From Tupaia tana (taxonomy: Eukaryota > Chordata > Mammalia > Scandentia > Tupaiidae), in contig JAKSZU010000016.1 of NCBI GenBank assembly GCA_026018925.1, positions 58,781,575 to 58,845,574 on the forward strand: a stretch of DNA of 64,000 bases, given 5' to 3'. A program made the translations under genes and the position numbers. A model generated the notes under the pieces. The model was not told the origin of the DNA and did no database searches. It worked only from the letters and a program-made list of their open reading frames with translations. The stretch's first letter is position 1; the number at the start of each line of letters is the position of its first letter. Shown piece after piece: positions 40,471 to 52,956 of this stretch.

Positions 40471-40949
40471 AATAAAAAGTTCTTTACTTAAACAGGTCCT
40501 GATTGGTTTTATGAGCACATAGAATCTCCTGCCAATACAAGTTCTCAATAATATCCCTTTTCCAATAGCTTCAATTGAAATTAAGAAATCGAAAATCATT
40601 TTGTAGTGTTAGTATTCTCATGTTTGATAACATAAGAATGAGCACTTTTTTCTTACCACTGAAATTAGTGTAGTCTTTGACATCATCCCTTCACTGCTTC
40701 AATGTCATTCATATAGTTGGCCTTATAAAGATAATCTGAACTTGAAGTTCAAGGAGATATTTGTAGCCAATGAGGTTTACACTATTTCCAGCTTAAAGAG
40801 ATGAAAGAGATGTTTCAGGCTGAAAGCTATAGTCATTACAAATGTCAACTGCTGCATCTTGAGTAGGAAAAGATAAATAGCCACTGTTTTACTGCCTTAA
40901 GTTTCTCTGATTCTGATTATTCATCTCTTCTAGAAAGCTGGAACTCCAG

Positions 40950-42076
40950 AGCCAGCAGGTGATATAGTGGTTGAGGTGCTGGATTCCCACATGGCCAACT
41001 GTGGTTTGAGTCCTGAACCCAGCAGCTTGAGACATGCTAGGTGCATTGTGTGCATGTCCTCAGAGGAGAATGGAGGAGAAGGGATTGCAGCATGGCCGTC
41101 CCCCCTAGGGAATGACACACTCACTGTGTGTGTGTCTCTCTCTGGCAAGTGCACACACCCCATAGCAAAAAAAGAAACAAAAAAAAACTGGAACTCCAAG
41201 AAATGTCAAATGTAGATCACATCTGAGTCGTGCTCATGAACTAATTAAAGCATAATGGTTACATCACTGGACTCCCACACGGCTGACCGCAGTTCAAGCC
41301 CCTGACCCAGAGGCCTGAAACTCATGTCGGGCGTGTGTGAGTGTGTGCCCAAGATCCCATGAGGAGAATGGAGAAGGGATTACGGGATGGCCAGCCCCAC
41401 GGGGAGTGATTTCTTGCTTTCTGTCTGTCTCTCATTAAGTGCATATACTCTATAGCAAAAATCTCTCCAAATAATCTTTTTTCATTTTATATTAATTTCA
41501 TTACTCAATAGCAAATTTTGATTCATGATCATCTTCCCAGTACCACTGCCACAGTAAATCATTTTATTTTATTAGTTTTGCTATAGGGCATGTGTACTCA
41601 CCAGAGGGAGACAAGAAGAGAAGAGATTACCCCTCCTCCAGCGAGGGTAACCACGCCACAACCCCATCTCCATTCTCTCAAAATTGTGAGTAATGCACAC
41701 ACACGCACACACACACACACATGCCATAATTCTCAAGCCACCAGGTCCAGGACTCCAACCATGCAGTCAGCCATATGGGATCCAGCACCTTAACCACCAT
41801 GCTACCTACTGGACCATATGGATTATTTTAAGAATTGTTTAGTTTAAGATCAGCCCATGGCATGGTGGTTAAGGCAGCCAAAACCCAAACGGCCCAACCA
41901 CATGGTTTGAGTCCTGGCTTGAAAAACACTGAGTCCTGTGTGTGCATGCCCAGGGTTCCAAGGGAAGGGAGAAATGGGAGAGGGGGGGTCGCGGGGATTG
42001 CAGTATGACTGTTCCTTCCAGGGGAGTGCTTTCTCACCATTTCTCTCTGCAGTGGGCACACACACACTTTAGTAAT
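40950..42076. repeat. Four L-type SINEs
   Basis: Plus 40950-41190, plus 41243-41475, minus 41570-41815, plus 41848-42076. The flanks of the first (gctggaactcca and actggaactccaa) are a target duplication. Confidence 0.83.
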
Positions 42077-42159
42077 TTTTCAATTGTTCATTTTGCTTTT
42101 TTAATACAAGCTGAATATTTACTTGATCATAATCGTGTTTCAGAATCGAGCCTCTGTGT

Positions 42160-42415
42160 TAGCGCCACTGTGCTTGGGGATGCTTTCCTTGCAGGCCATA
42201 CATAATTAGCTCCACCCTGGAAGCCCAGTCCACACTGAAATGCCCTCAAGACATTGATTCATTTCACCGTGTATTATACGGAACTGTTCAGTTACTTGCT
42301 TCCATGTTCAACTGTGAGCTCTTTAAGTGCAAAGGGACTTGGTTATATGTGTGTATGCCACAGTGCTTTGTACTTAACCAAATGGGGAACTGATGTGCAG
42401 TAATAAATGTGCTCT
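42160..42415 (+). repeat. L2-like 3' end
   Basis: ctgtgagctctttaagtgca then ccacagtgctttgtactta and cagtaataaatgtgctc resemble the end of L2. Confidence 0.5.
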
Positions 42416-42499
42416 CGAAGCTGGGATACAGATTTTGTCAGCTAAGCCAGAGCTCCCCAATCCTCATACTGCAAATCACACACATGATTATTTTTGTAA

Positions 42500-42775
42500 G
42501 AGGTTTTAGCAGTAGGGCGTGTGTTCTCGCTGCAAAGGGAGGGGAGAGGAAGGGAGGGTGAGGAGAGCGAGAAAGAGAAACAGTGGGAGAGTCAGAAATC
42601 ACCCCTAGGGTTGTTGGCCACACCACAGTCCCTTTTCCTACACACACACACACACGCGCGCGCGCGTGCGTGCGCATGTGGCATGATTTTTAAGCCACCG
42701 GGTCCGGGACTCGAAATGCAGTTGGCCATGAAGGGGCCGAACACTGCTGTTACACTATCTGCTGGCCCCCACACA
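42500..42775 (-). repeat. L-type SINE (minus) with alternating CA/CG tract
   Basis: Reverse SINE ending ctatctgctggcccc. 42640-42680 is an unbroken alternating purine-pyrimidine run including five or more CG steps. Confidence 0.85.
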
Positions 42776-43540
42776 CGACCTTAACCTGTATGCTACTCTC
42801 AAGCCCACCTCTTGATATTTCAAATGATTTTTATAGAAATGAGATTCTTTACTATTACAGTTTTTTGCCTGCTCCTATGTTAATGAAATTCAAGATATTG
42901 GAAAACTTTTTCCTGCCAAACAATAGAACTGATTGTGGATACATACTGTGGCATAAGCAACATTTAATTGTTGAGATAGCCACTGATTTGCATCCTGATT
43001 TTCATCTCCATCTGCATTTACCTGGGATGGGGCGTTCAAAATTTTAAGTCTAAATATAACAGTAAAGTATCAACAATTCTGAGTTAAAAGTATAATTCTG
43101 AGCTAAATATCAGATTGGCTATTCCAGCTTCTACCCAATAATGATTTCATGATTCCCTGAGCACACATAGCTGAACTGCCCAGGGTCCCTTCCAAGTGTC
43201 TCAGGAAAAGTTACCACCTTCACCAAATTCCTAGTAGAATCTACAGACTTTCAGTTTTCCACTGGTAGATAATGAAGATAAGTGGGTTGTGGAATTGAAG
43301 AAAGCAGGCATTTTTTTCTGTGAAGAGGAGTGAGTTATGTCTCCTACAAGCAAAACCATCCATATCTTGAGATTTTTTCTGCCTGGTGAGCCACTTGAAT
43401 GCCCACAGATTCATGAGTGGAGCTCTGTTTCTGTGGCAGAAAAGCCACAGCTAAGAGCAAGAGAAAAAGGCCACTAGCTTATTTCCTCCTGTTAATGAAG
43501 ATAGAAAAGATTTTACTCTTTACACGTGAAAAGTAAAATA

Positions 43541-44999
43541 GGGCCAGCCCGTGACATGTCGATTAAGGTGGCTGGATCCCACATGGTTGATCTCATGGTT
43601 CAAGTCCCAGACCTGGAAGCTTGAGAAACATACCAGGATTGTGTGCATGGGTGTCTAAAACCCCAAAAGGAGAGAGAGAAAAGAGACTGTGGTGTGACCA
43701 TTCCCCATAACAGGTGCTTTCTCACTTTCCTTCTCTCACTCTCTCCATCCAGCACACAGGCCCTCTGGCAAGTTCAAAAAAAAAAAAGAAAAAAAAAGTA
43801 AAGTAGTTTGTGGATAGTTAAAACTGCAGATTAGAAGGATTTAAGGTATACTTTGGCATGACAAATGAGTAATGTAAAAAAATTTTCTTTAAAAATTTTT
43901 AAAGAACAGGAACCAGCAGTTAGCATAATGGCTATGTCGCTGAACTCCCATGTAGTCAACTGCGGTTCGAGTCCCGGACCCGGTGGCTTAAACTCACACC
44001 AGGCGCGTGTGTGTGCGTGCCCAAGATCCCAAGAGGAGAATGGAGAAGGGATTGTGGTGTGGCCATCCCCCCAGGGGGTGATTTCTTGCTTTCTATCTTT
44101 CTGTCTCTCTCCGTCTTTCTGGCATGCGCCCTATAGCAAAAATCTCTCCAAAAAAAAAAAGTTTAAAGAATTATTTAATTTTACATTTTTTTTTTTTTTT
44201 AATTTGAAGAGAAAGAAAAAAATGAAAGTGAGAAAGCAAGCTGCCAGGTCCAGGACTCAAACTGTAGTCGGCCATGTGGGAATCCAGTGCCTTTACCTCC
44301 ACACCACCTACCGGCACTTCCTTATGAAATTTGTTTATAGAGGTAATTGTGCAGAGCTTGAGTAATAACTGCTTGGTATGTTCAGAAACTTAGTGGTTGA
44401 CTGAGTTATGATGTTATTGAACATGATGCCATAATGAAGATTTCATAATACTATAAAATATTGAAGACTGACCCCATAGACTGGTTAAAGTGAGCCAGAT
44501 ATGACATGGCTAATGGCGGTTCAAATTCCAACCCTGATGGCTTGGCAAACATGCTGTGCCTGCATTCCCCAAATCTCAACAGGATGGAGAGCTAGAGAGG
44601 GATCGTGTCATGACCACGCCCAACTGGGAGGCACTTTCTTCCTTTCCCCTCTCTTTCTGGCTCTCTAGCAAGTCCACGTGCCCTCTGGCAGGGTTTCTGG
44701 GCACACATGTACACATACCCAGAGTTATTTTCAAGCCACTGGGTCCAAAACTCAAACCATGGAGTCAGCCACGTGAGATCCAGCCGCTTTGACCTCTACA
44801 CCACCTGCTGCCCCCCCCCCCCCCGTTTTTTTTTTCTTCCAAAAAGGAATTGTCCGGCCAGCAGGTGGTGTGGTGGTTAAGGCACTGGAATTCCCACATG
44901 GCTGACCACAGTTCTAGTCCCAGACCTGTGGCTTGCTTTCTCACTCTCCCTCCCTCTCTCTCTCTCTGGCAAAACTCATGTGAAAAAATAATAAATAAA

Positions 45000-45032
<33 letters not shown>

Positions 45033-45050
45033 TAATTCTTAAAAAATAAA
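43541..45050. repeat. SINE block
   Basis: Plus 43541-43800; L-type plus 43908-44163; S-type minus 44170-44320; plus 44463-44690; minus 44690-44815 followed by about 16 C; S-type plus 44852-45050 with (taag)n near 45000-45028. 42776-43540 has no recognised feature. Confidence 0.8.
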
Positions 45051-45599
45051 AAAAGAACTGCAATTGGGATTTTGCTTTGAAGTAAAAGGAATTAAAGGAC
45101 ATTACAGTTATGTAAATGAAATTGTTAACAAGTCAAGCAAAAATAGCTAGGTGGATCCTCTCCCAATATGAATAGTATAACTTGAAATATTCATGAAACT
45201 CACTTTGGGGGTCCCTCTATGAAAGGCAGACATCCTCCAGAGCATGGGATCTGGCAAACAAAGAACCTGTGATGACCTCAGTCGGGAAAGCTGAGTCTCT
45301 GGTACTAAGTGGCCATGGCAGGAGAAGGCGAGCTGTCACAAAGACAGTCAGATACTGGTTCCTCACAAAGCTGCTTCTCATGGGGACAACTCTACATAGT
45401 ATGTCTGGTATCACAAGAGTCAGAGATTTATTTATGACTGTGTCATTGCCCTGAACAACTCTGATGAAGCCTGCTAATCCTCAGTAGCATGTTTATCCCC
45501 ACATTCCAGATTTCCTATTCTCAACAGTGATCCCAAGCTTTGTGTACGAGCCCAAACTTTATGTTAATGTTTATAAATATGGCAGGATAGACCCCTCCA

Positions 45600-45870
45600 T
45601 CTCACTGCTAGAGCCACCCAACTACCAGTTACTGTGGCTGACGTGAGAGGCTGGAAGAAAGCCCAAATAAGGGGTGAAGACTGCTCAGATAACTTTGAAA
45701 AGACAGAATAATAAGGAGGAAGCTGTCTTACCAAGTAAGAGGCTTTCTATAAAGCCACTGTGATCAAAATAATGCAAAACTGGCAAGGAACAGACCAATC
45801 AATTTAACAGAACAGAGCTAAAGAAAGCTTCAGAACAGATGAAAACATAGCACAAAAGTACTTGAAAAAG
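45600..45870 (+). mobile_element. L1 ORF2 fragment
   Basis: taaagccactgtgatcaaaa, gcaaaactggcaaggaacag and gctaaagaaagcttcagaac are L1-derived. 45051-45599 is unassigned. Confidence 0.6.
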
Positions 45871-45879
45871 TTTATAGAA

Positions 45880-46440
45880 AGGGGCTGGCTGCTGGTGTGG
45901 TGGTAAAGGCGCTGGACTCCCACATGGCCGACCATGGTTCAAGTCCTGGACCTCTCTTACTTTGTCTCTCTTCCTCTCCCTCTCTCTGGTGAGCGTACGT
46001 GCCCTATAGTAAACTAAAAAATAATAATAAAAAAAATAAATATTTTTAAACATTTATTTATTTTAATTCCATTTTTTTTTTTGGAGGGGTTTTTGCCATA
46101 GGGCGCGTGCGCTCACCAGACAGAGACAGACAGAAAGCGAGAAATCACCCCCCAGGGGGGATGGCCACGCTGCAATCCCTTCTCTTCCATTCTCTCGGGA
46201 TCTTGGGCACGCACGCACACGCGCCCGCATGAGTTTCAAGCCACCGGGTCCGGGACTTGAACCGCAGTCAACATAGCCATTACACTAACTGCTGGTACCT
46301 CCATTTGTTATTTTTTAATTTGACCAGAGACAGAGAAAGAGAGGGAAAGTAAGAAAGCAAGCCGCCAGGTCCGGAACTCGAACCATGATTGGCCACGTGG
46401 AATTCCAGCGCCTTTAACCACCATGCCACCTGCCGACCCC
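45880..46440. repeat. Nested SINEs
   Basis: S-type plus 45880-46045. S-type minus 46046-46070 and 46302-46440 is split by an L-type minus at 46071-46301, with ccattt at both edges. Confidence 0.82.
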
Positions 46441-46767
46441 AAAAATAAATTTAAGTTTGTAGAAAAAATGGAAAGTACAAGTTCATTCTGGTGCAAAATT
46501 GTTTAAATCCATGCATTACTTTTCTAACACATATTTCCCATGAGCTTTTTGAAGACTCCTCTGAAATGATAAATGCAGCTCTGGTAGACAAAAATAATGC
46601 CCTCCCAACCATCCAACCAAAAAATATCCATGCTTCCATCTCTGAAACGTATATCTTTCCTTACATAACAAGCAATTTTATAGACAGAAATAAGATTACT
46701 TTGAAACAGGGAGAATAGCCTAGATTACCTGGGTGTTCCCAATTAATGAGCCCTTAAAAATGGAAGG

Positions 46768-47240
46768 GGGTACCAGCAGATGGCAAAATGGTTACATTAC
46801 TGGACTCCCATGTAGTCGACCATAATTCAAGTCCCACATCCAGCAGCTAAAACTCACACCAGACGCATGTGCATGCGTGCCCAAAATCCCAAGAAGAGAA
46901 TGAAGAAGGGATTGCCACGTGGCCATCCCCCCTGGGGTGTGATTTCTCGCTTCCTGCTGTCTCTCCATCTCTCTGGTGAGCACCTTATAGCAAAATTTTC
47001 TATTAAAAAAAGAAGAAAGAAAGGGTAAGGGGCCAGCAGGTGGTGTGGTGGTTAAGACTCTGGACACTCCCACATGGCCGACTGCAGTTCAAGCCCTGGA
47101 CCTGGTGGCTTGCTTTCTCACTTACTCTCTCTGTCTCTGTCTCTCTTTGGTGATCATGTGTTCCCTGTAGCAAATTTTAAAAAATAATGATGATGATAAA
47201 TAAAATTAAATAAACAATTCTTAAAAAAAAAAAAAAAAGA
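46768..47240 (+). repeat. L-type then S-type SINE
   Basis: 46768-47010 L-type and 47029-47240 S-type, both plus. 46441-46767 and 47241-47530 are unassigned. Confidence 0.87.
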
Positions 47241-47529
47241 AAGAAAGAAATGGAAGGGAAAGGCAAAACTGGTTCGGAGAGATGCAACTGAAAGAAGAGG
47301 CAAGTGAGTTTTTAAATGTGAGAGAGACTTTACCCACCTGTGGCTGGTGTTGAAGATGGAAGAATGGGGGCCATGAGTCAAAGACTGCTGGGAGCCGCTA
47401 GAAGAGAAGGGCCCTCAGCCGACAGCAAATAAAGCAATAGGAGCCTGAAAGGAGCTGAATTCTGCCAACCACTTGATCAATTAAGGAAACAGTCTCTCCT
47501 ACAGTTTCCAGAAGGGACTAACCCTGCCA

Positions 47530-48000
47530 TCCCTGTTGGTAATAATTTGTTATGGCAAAAGTAGAAACTATAGATTTACAGATATTTCAATAGGATGAAA
47601 AAAGAGCAGTTGATCAATTGGCTTTATGTCTAACAAAGGTAGACCCCTATGTTACAACAGAAAAATTAATTTTAGGTGGATTATAGAACTAAGTGTAAAT
47701 ATAAAACTGAATGTTTTAGTGAAAAATGGTTAATCAAATGTAAAAAGCCTTTGTTAAGGAAAACAGAAACCTAGAATCTATAAAAGTAAATACTGAGAAA
47801 TTCAGCTACATAAGAAGCCCTTGCAGCTTGAAAAACACATCAAGCACGTGTGTGTGTGCATTTGAAATCCAACAGGATGGAAAAATGGAGAGAGAAGGAA
47901 AGTGAGAAAGCCAGCCACTAGGTCCAGGACTCAAACCATGGTTGGTCGTGTGGGAATGTCCAGCACCTTAACCACCACACCGCCTGCCAGCCCCATACCT
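47530..48000. mobile_element. L1 fragment and SINE pieces
   Basis: 47560-47815 (aaaattaattttaggtggat) is L1-like. 47821-47890 is a plus SINE middle. 47890-47996 is a minus S-type head. Confidence 0.6.
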
Positions 48001-48180
48001 GGATAATTTTCTAAAGCCAAGGGTAGCAAGAGCCACTCTTTACAGATATCACCACGGCTCCCAAATGCAATCGGCTGCAAAATATTCTCACCTAACAGGA
48101 TTTTAGCTTCTATGCTCCTGCTTTTCCAGCCACAGGTGACAGACAGAGGAGCTCACAGGCCTTGCCTCTCACCAGTAATC

Positions 48181-48415
48181 AAATCTTTCACACACGCACG
48201 TGGTTCACCAGCGCAGGCGCTGCTTCCAGCAGCTCCTATACCACCAGCCCCTTCGCCTCCTTGGTTTTCAGAGCCTTGAGTTCCAGGAGTTCCTGCTCCG
48301 CCTTGGCCACACTGCGCCAGCAGCTCAGCCTACTCCTCTGATATCCGAGCCCGCTGTGCCAGCTGCTCCACCGCCTCTTGGGAGTGTAGCTGGACCATGG
48401 ACCCACTGCGTGTCC
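48181..48415 (-). pseudogene. Possible coiled-coil processed pseudogene fragment
   Basis: The minus strand reads VQLHSQEAVEQLAQRARISE, a TAG, AELLAQ, then after a frameshift AKAEQELLELKALKTKEAK with a second TAG. The pattern LLAQ...AEQE resembles the coiled-coil rod of merlin/ERM proteins. Two stops and one frameshift mean it is not expressed as protein. The match is short and from memory; it could be chance. Confidence 0.3.
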
Positions 48416-48732
48416 AGAGCATCTGGACAGCGGTGCGCAGGACTAGGGTAATTCTCCAGAGGGGCTAAAGCCTTTCTCCACTGCAGCGGTTCTGCGTGTG
48501 TGGTCCCCCCACCAGCGGCAGCAACTGGAAACTAGCTAGCCTTGTGTGCCTTAGGCCCCAAGTTCCAGGACCCAGGCCCAGGGGTCTGTGAATCTGTTTA
48601 ACAAGCTCCCTCTGAGAATTCTGATGCACGCTCGAGTTAGAAAGCCACTGCTTGACCAGAGACTACACTAAAGAAAATAAAATGTAGGCTTATTTTCTGT
48701 CTAGTTTCATTAAATATTAAAAGGAAGGAAGG

Positions 48733-49242
48733 AACTGGCCCTGTGGCCTCCTGGTTAAGGGAGTCAGATCCCACATGGCAGGCAGGGTGATTTGAATCCT
48801 AGCACTGGCAGCTCAAAAAACACACCAGGTGTGTATGTGTGCATGCCCCAAATCCTTAGAGGATGGAGAAATGGAAGACAAGGGATTGAAGCATGACCAC
48901 ATCCCACTGGAGAGTGCTCTCTCCCTCTCCCTCTGCATCTGCCCACTATGCATGTCCTCTGGCAATTTTGAAACAAGTGGGTCCACCAGTGGCATGGCGG
49001 TTAAGGCAGCTGGCTCCCACATGGCCAACTGTGCGGTTCAAGTCCCGGACTCAGGGGCTTGATATGCACACCAGTTGTAGTATGCCCCAAAATCCCAAAT
49101 GGAGAGATGGAGGGGAAGGGTAGTGGCATGGCTGTTCCACGTGGTGGTGCTTTCTCACTTTTCCCATCTCTCTGTCTCTCCCTCTCCCTCTCCCTCTCTC
49201 TCCCTCTCTCTGGTGAGTACATGTGCCCTCTGGCAAAGATTT

Positions 49243-49278
<36 letters not shown>

Positions 49279-49280
49279 AG
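48733..49280 (+). repeat. Two diverged SINEs with (GA)n tail
   Basis: 48733-48972 and 48978-49245, both plus; the second ends in (ga)n at 49247-49275. Confidence 0.8.
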
Positions 49281-49359
49281 GGCTTAGTGCTATCCAAACC
49301 TCTCTAGTGTATCAGAGAATAATGGTTGAATAAAATGGGAAGAATCAAGAACAAGAATC

Positions 49360-49860
49360 AAAAACAGATGGCAGCTTCTTTCATTTAGCATGATGTTTTC
49401 AAAGCTCCTACAGTTGTAGCTTTTATCAGTACTTCATTCCTCTTTATGGCTGAGTAATATTCCACCTGTCACATTTAGTTTACCCATTCAGGTGGATGGG
49501 AGTTCACTGGAGCTGTTCCCAACTTTTAGCTATTGCGAATAATGCTGCTATGAACATTCATGTACACATCTGTCGTTTAACCACCTGTTTTCAGTTCTGC
49601 GTATATACTTCTAAGAGAGATTTTTGCTATAAGGCACATGTGCTCACTAGACACACAGAGAGACAGAAAGCAAGAAATCACCCCCCACCAGGGATTGTGG
49701 CCACACCACAGTACCTTCTCCACCATTCTCCTCTCGGGATCTTGGGCATGCACACACATGCGCCTGGTATGAGTTGTAAGCTGCCGGCCTTGGGACTCAA
49801 ACCCTGGTCGACTACATGGGAGTCCAGTGACATAACCATTACACCATCTGCTGGTCCCAA
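49360..49860 (-). mobile_element. Antisense L1 3' end and minus L-type SINE
   Basis: 49380-49612 (tatggctgagtaatattcca, gcgaataatgctgctatgaa) is antisense L1. 49613-49858 is an L-type SINE ending catctgctggtccc. Confidence 0.83.
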
Positions 49861-49937
49861 TCGTTAACCTTTCAAAATGCTTTTGTTGAAACTACTAACT
49901 CCCCGTACCCGAGAATGAAGACAGGGTCTTAAAAGTG

Positions 49938-50125
49938 CAGCCACACATCACGTAATGAAGGGGTATGTTCTGAGTAATGGGTAGGTAGGCGATTTTGCCA
50001 CTGTGCAAACATTGCAGCACACCCCCAGGCTACGCGGGATAGCCTGTTATCATCTGTGGGACACCACTGTACATGGGGCCCATCGCTGACAGAAACGTAG
50101 GTATGCAGCACCTGACTGTACTCAG
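49938..50125. mobile_element. Compact MER-type DNA transposon remnant
   Basis: acatcacgtaatgaaggggt and gaaacgtaggtatgcagcac resemble the two ends of a known mammalian DNA transposon, joined by a shortened middle (cgggatagcctgttatcatc). Confidence 0.5.
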
Positions 50126-51660
50126 TATTGCACAGGAACTGGGGATTCCCTGTTGGCCATCAGTGGATTCGCAGAGGCGGCCCCAAAGGCTCTTACTCAG
50201 CACTGAGAGGAAGGAGCTGCCTCTCACCAGTGCCACTTGGAATACCTGTCTCTACAAATGGGCTCAGGCTCTCTTTGCCTCTTCCCAGAGCTGCTTCTCA
50301 TGGACAAAGCTCTGACACTCCAGCTGCCAATGCAATGAGAGGCAGGGCACTGGGGAGCCTGCCCCATTCCTGCCACAGGCTCCACACCCACTGTGTGGAA
50401 ATCAGCAAGCCTCCATCCCCACAAAACATGTGGTTTTGCCTTCCTTCATGAAGCAAAGTGCTGGCAGATGGGCCTCTCGTCATCAATTCCAGCCATGGCC
50501 AAGTTCTGTAATGTTTTGATTTACAGGGCTGGCAAGACTCCCTTCCTGTTTAGACAGATGTGGACGGACTGTGGCCAGAGGTGAGCTTGGCCTCAGCCTC
50601 CTAGCTAATAGCAAGTCCCACCACAGAGGGCGGATGTGAGGATCAGATGCAAGGATGTGGACATGCCAGTATAACGCCAGGAGGCCAGGCCTCTGATCGA
50701 GTCATCGCACTGTGCGTGTCTGCACATCTGTCTCCTCTGCAGACTGCGCTTCCCGTGAGGGCAGGACCTGAGCACGGGAGACGTCAATGGGTGATTCGGT
50801 CAGTGTCCACTTGAACCATGCATCCCTCTATTTCCTCCCAGCTTATGAACATCTATTATGTTGCCTTTGAAATGGACAGAAGTCTTTTGAATGCATCTAA
50901 GCTTGTAAGTATTCGAAATGGGAAATTGTTAGTCACCTTGGAACCAAAAATACTTTAGGTTTTCACAGATTTTTGTAGTTAAAAAATTCAGAAAGACAAG
51001 TAAAAATAGCTTAAAATTCAGAACCTTCATTTAACATCAATTAATAAGGGACTACTATCCCCTACCTTAGCTAAATATCATTATCTTTCCACAAATACTT
51101 TTTTTTTTTTCAAATTTTGACATAGGACTTCAAAGGCTTAAAATTCTATTAAGCTCTGTACTGAAATAATTTGATAACAAGAGTCTCTGTCTCTCTACAT
51201 TAGATGGAAGGAAACACATCAGAGAAAACAGAACATAATTAAATTTGGTCTTCTCTTAAGATTGAATCATCACTAGTCCAAGCTCTTTGTAGAATTTAGA
51301 AGCATGTAAATTCATTTTCTTATCAGTGCAAACTAAGCTATTTTACAACATAGAATTTGAATTAAAAAACACTTTTAGGTCAGCATGATATGATGCCTAG
51401 TTTCCTTTTAATTTAAAGATGATTCCTTTCTTAAAGAGAAACCTGTATTTCTGATCTCTCATTTTCCTTCTTTAAACAAAAGGCTTTTATTCTGTTTCCA
51501 TGTGGTCATACTATGTTACTTTTGGCCAAAAATGTTTGCCAGGAAATTAGAACACAGAAAACATCTTCCAGGCAAACTGCTGTGTTAGATTAGGTTTCTG
51601 AGAAAAAAGATATTTTACATTTCAGAAGACATTTCAGTTTTTAAAATTGGCACCTCCCCA
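50126..51660. other. SINE-free intergenic DNA, nothing recognised
   Basis: 1.5 kb without SINEs. Several short open frames exist on both strands of 50130-50800, but none has a recognisable domain, splice pattern or start context. 50900-51650 is AT-rich. Confidence 0.6.
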
Positions 51661-51900
51661 GGGCTGGTCAGTGATGTGCCAGTAAAAAACGTGATATTCT
51701 GCAAAGCTGACCCACAGGAAAGGTCCAGATTTACATCCAGAGAGCTCCTTGAGTATGCCAGGCACAATACTCATGACCCAGAGCTGGCTGACGCCGGGTG
51801 GCTCAGTTATCGAGACCCAGTGTGGATGCACTCACTCACGCACTGTGCCTTTCTTCTTGCTCATGGAAGAATAAAATAAAATAGACTTTAAAAAAAAAAA
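51661..51900 (+). repeat. Third SINE family, copy C
   Basis: gggctggtcagtgatgtgcc, then aagctgacccacaggaaagg, tatgccaggcacaatactca and a gaataaaataaaatag tail with poly(A). Same layout as 1985 and 14595. Confidence 0.6.
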
Positions 51901-51955
51901 TGAGACCTCTCCTTCAGAAACAGCAAATGGTATAAAATCAAAAGTTAGTGAAAAA

Positions 51956-51985
51956 GTGCTAGCCTCAGCAGCACATATACTAAAA
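51956..51985 (+). pseudogene. Tailless U6 snRNA retrocopy fragment
   Basis: 30 bp match the 5' end of U6 snRNA (cagcacatatactaaaa intact; the upstream part has a few changes). Flanks aaagttagtgaaaaa (51941-51955) and aaaattagtgaaaaa (51983-51997) form a 15-bp target duplication with one mismatch. There is no poly(A). Confidence 0.75.
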
Positions 51986-52062
51986 ATTAGTGAAAAACAC
52001 ACTTTCTCAAGAGAATTAACTCACATCTGCCTGAGTCCTCCTTTCCTTGGCCCATGCTGACA

Positions 52063-52338
52063 TTTGTGTGTGTGTGTGTGTGTGTATGTGTGTGTGTGTG
52101 AGATTTTTGCTATAGGGCATGTGCACTCACCGAAGAGACAGAGAGAGAAAGAAAGTGAGAAATCACTCTCCAGGAGGGATGGCCACACTTCAATCCCTTC
52201 TCCAGTTTCCTCTCTGGATTTTGGGCACACAAGCACACGCGCCATCGTGAGTTCTAAGCCACCAGATCCAGGACTCGAACTGCAGTCCACTATGTGGGAG
52301 TCCAGTGATGTAACCATTACCCCATCTGCTGGTCCCAG
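52063..52338 (-). repeat. (TG)n and minus L-type SINE
   Basis: (tg)n at 52063-52100 followed by a reverse SINE to 52338 ending catctgctggtccc. Confidence 0.88.
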
Positions 52339-52629
52339 CCTATGTTTACATTTGCTACATCTCAGTAGAGTCCACTTTCCTGCTCCTCCTCATAAAGAGA
52401 TTATGATTTCTAACACACAGCTTAGGATTCAGTGTGCAGTCACCCACCTCCTGGCCCATCCTGCCTTGTGGCATTGAGCGCCCTGCTTACTTCATGCTCT
52501 TCTCCCTAAAGCCATAGCGTGGGAGGCAGGGAGAGGCAGGCAGGACTGAAAGGTAACTCACCACTTCTGGGGCGGCAGGGGGGAGTTGTATATGCAGTAA
52601 AAGGGGCAGGATAAGAAGTATACCACTTA

Positions 52630-52770
52630 TTGAGGCGGCACGTGGCATGGTGGTTAAGGGAGCTAGACTCCCACATGGCCGACCACGGTTCGAGTCCCAA
52701 ACCTGGCAGCTTGCTTTCTCACTCTCTCTCACTGTCCCTCTCTGGTTAAATTAAAATAAATAAATAAATA

Positions 52771-52812
<42 letters not shown>

Positions 52813-52922
52813 TGTGTGTGTGTGTATATATATATATACATACACATATACACACATATGTATGTGTGTATATATATGTATATGTGTGTGTATATATGTA
52901 TGTATGTGTGTGTGTGTGTGTA

Positions 52923-52956
<34 letters not shown>

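Noticed and set aside
50030-50586. Cluster of 60-107 residue frames on both strands
   Set aside because: Mutually overlapping and not similar to anything I recognise; partly over a DNA transposon remnant.
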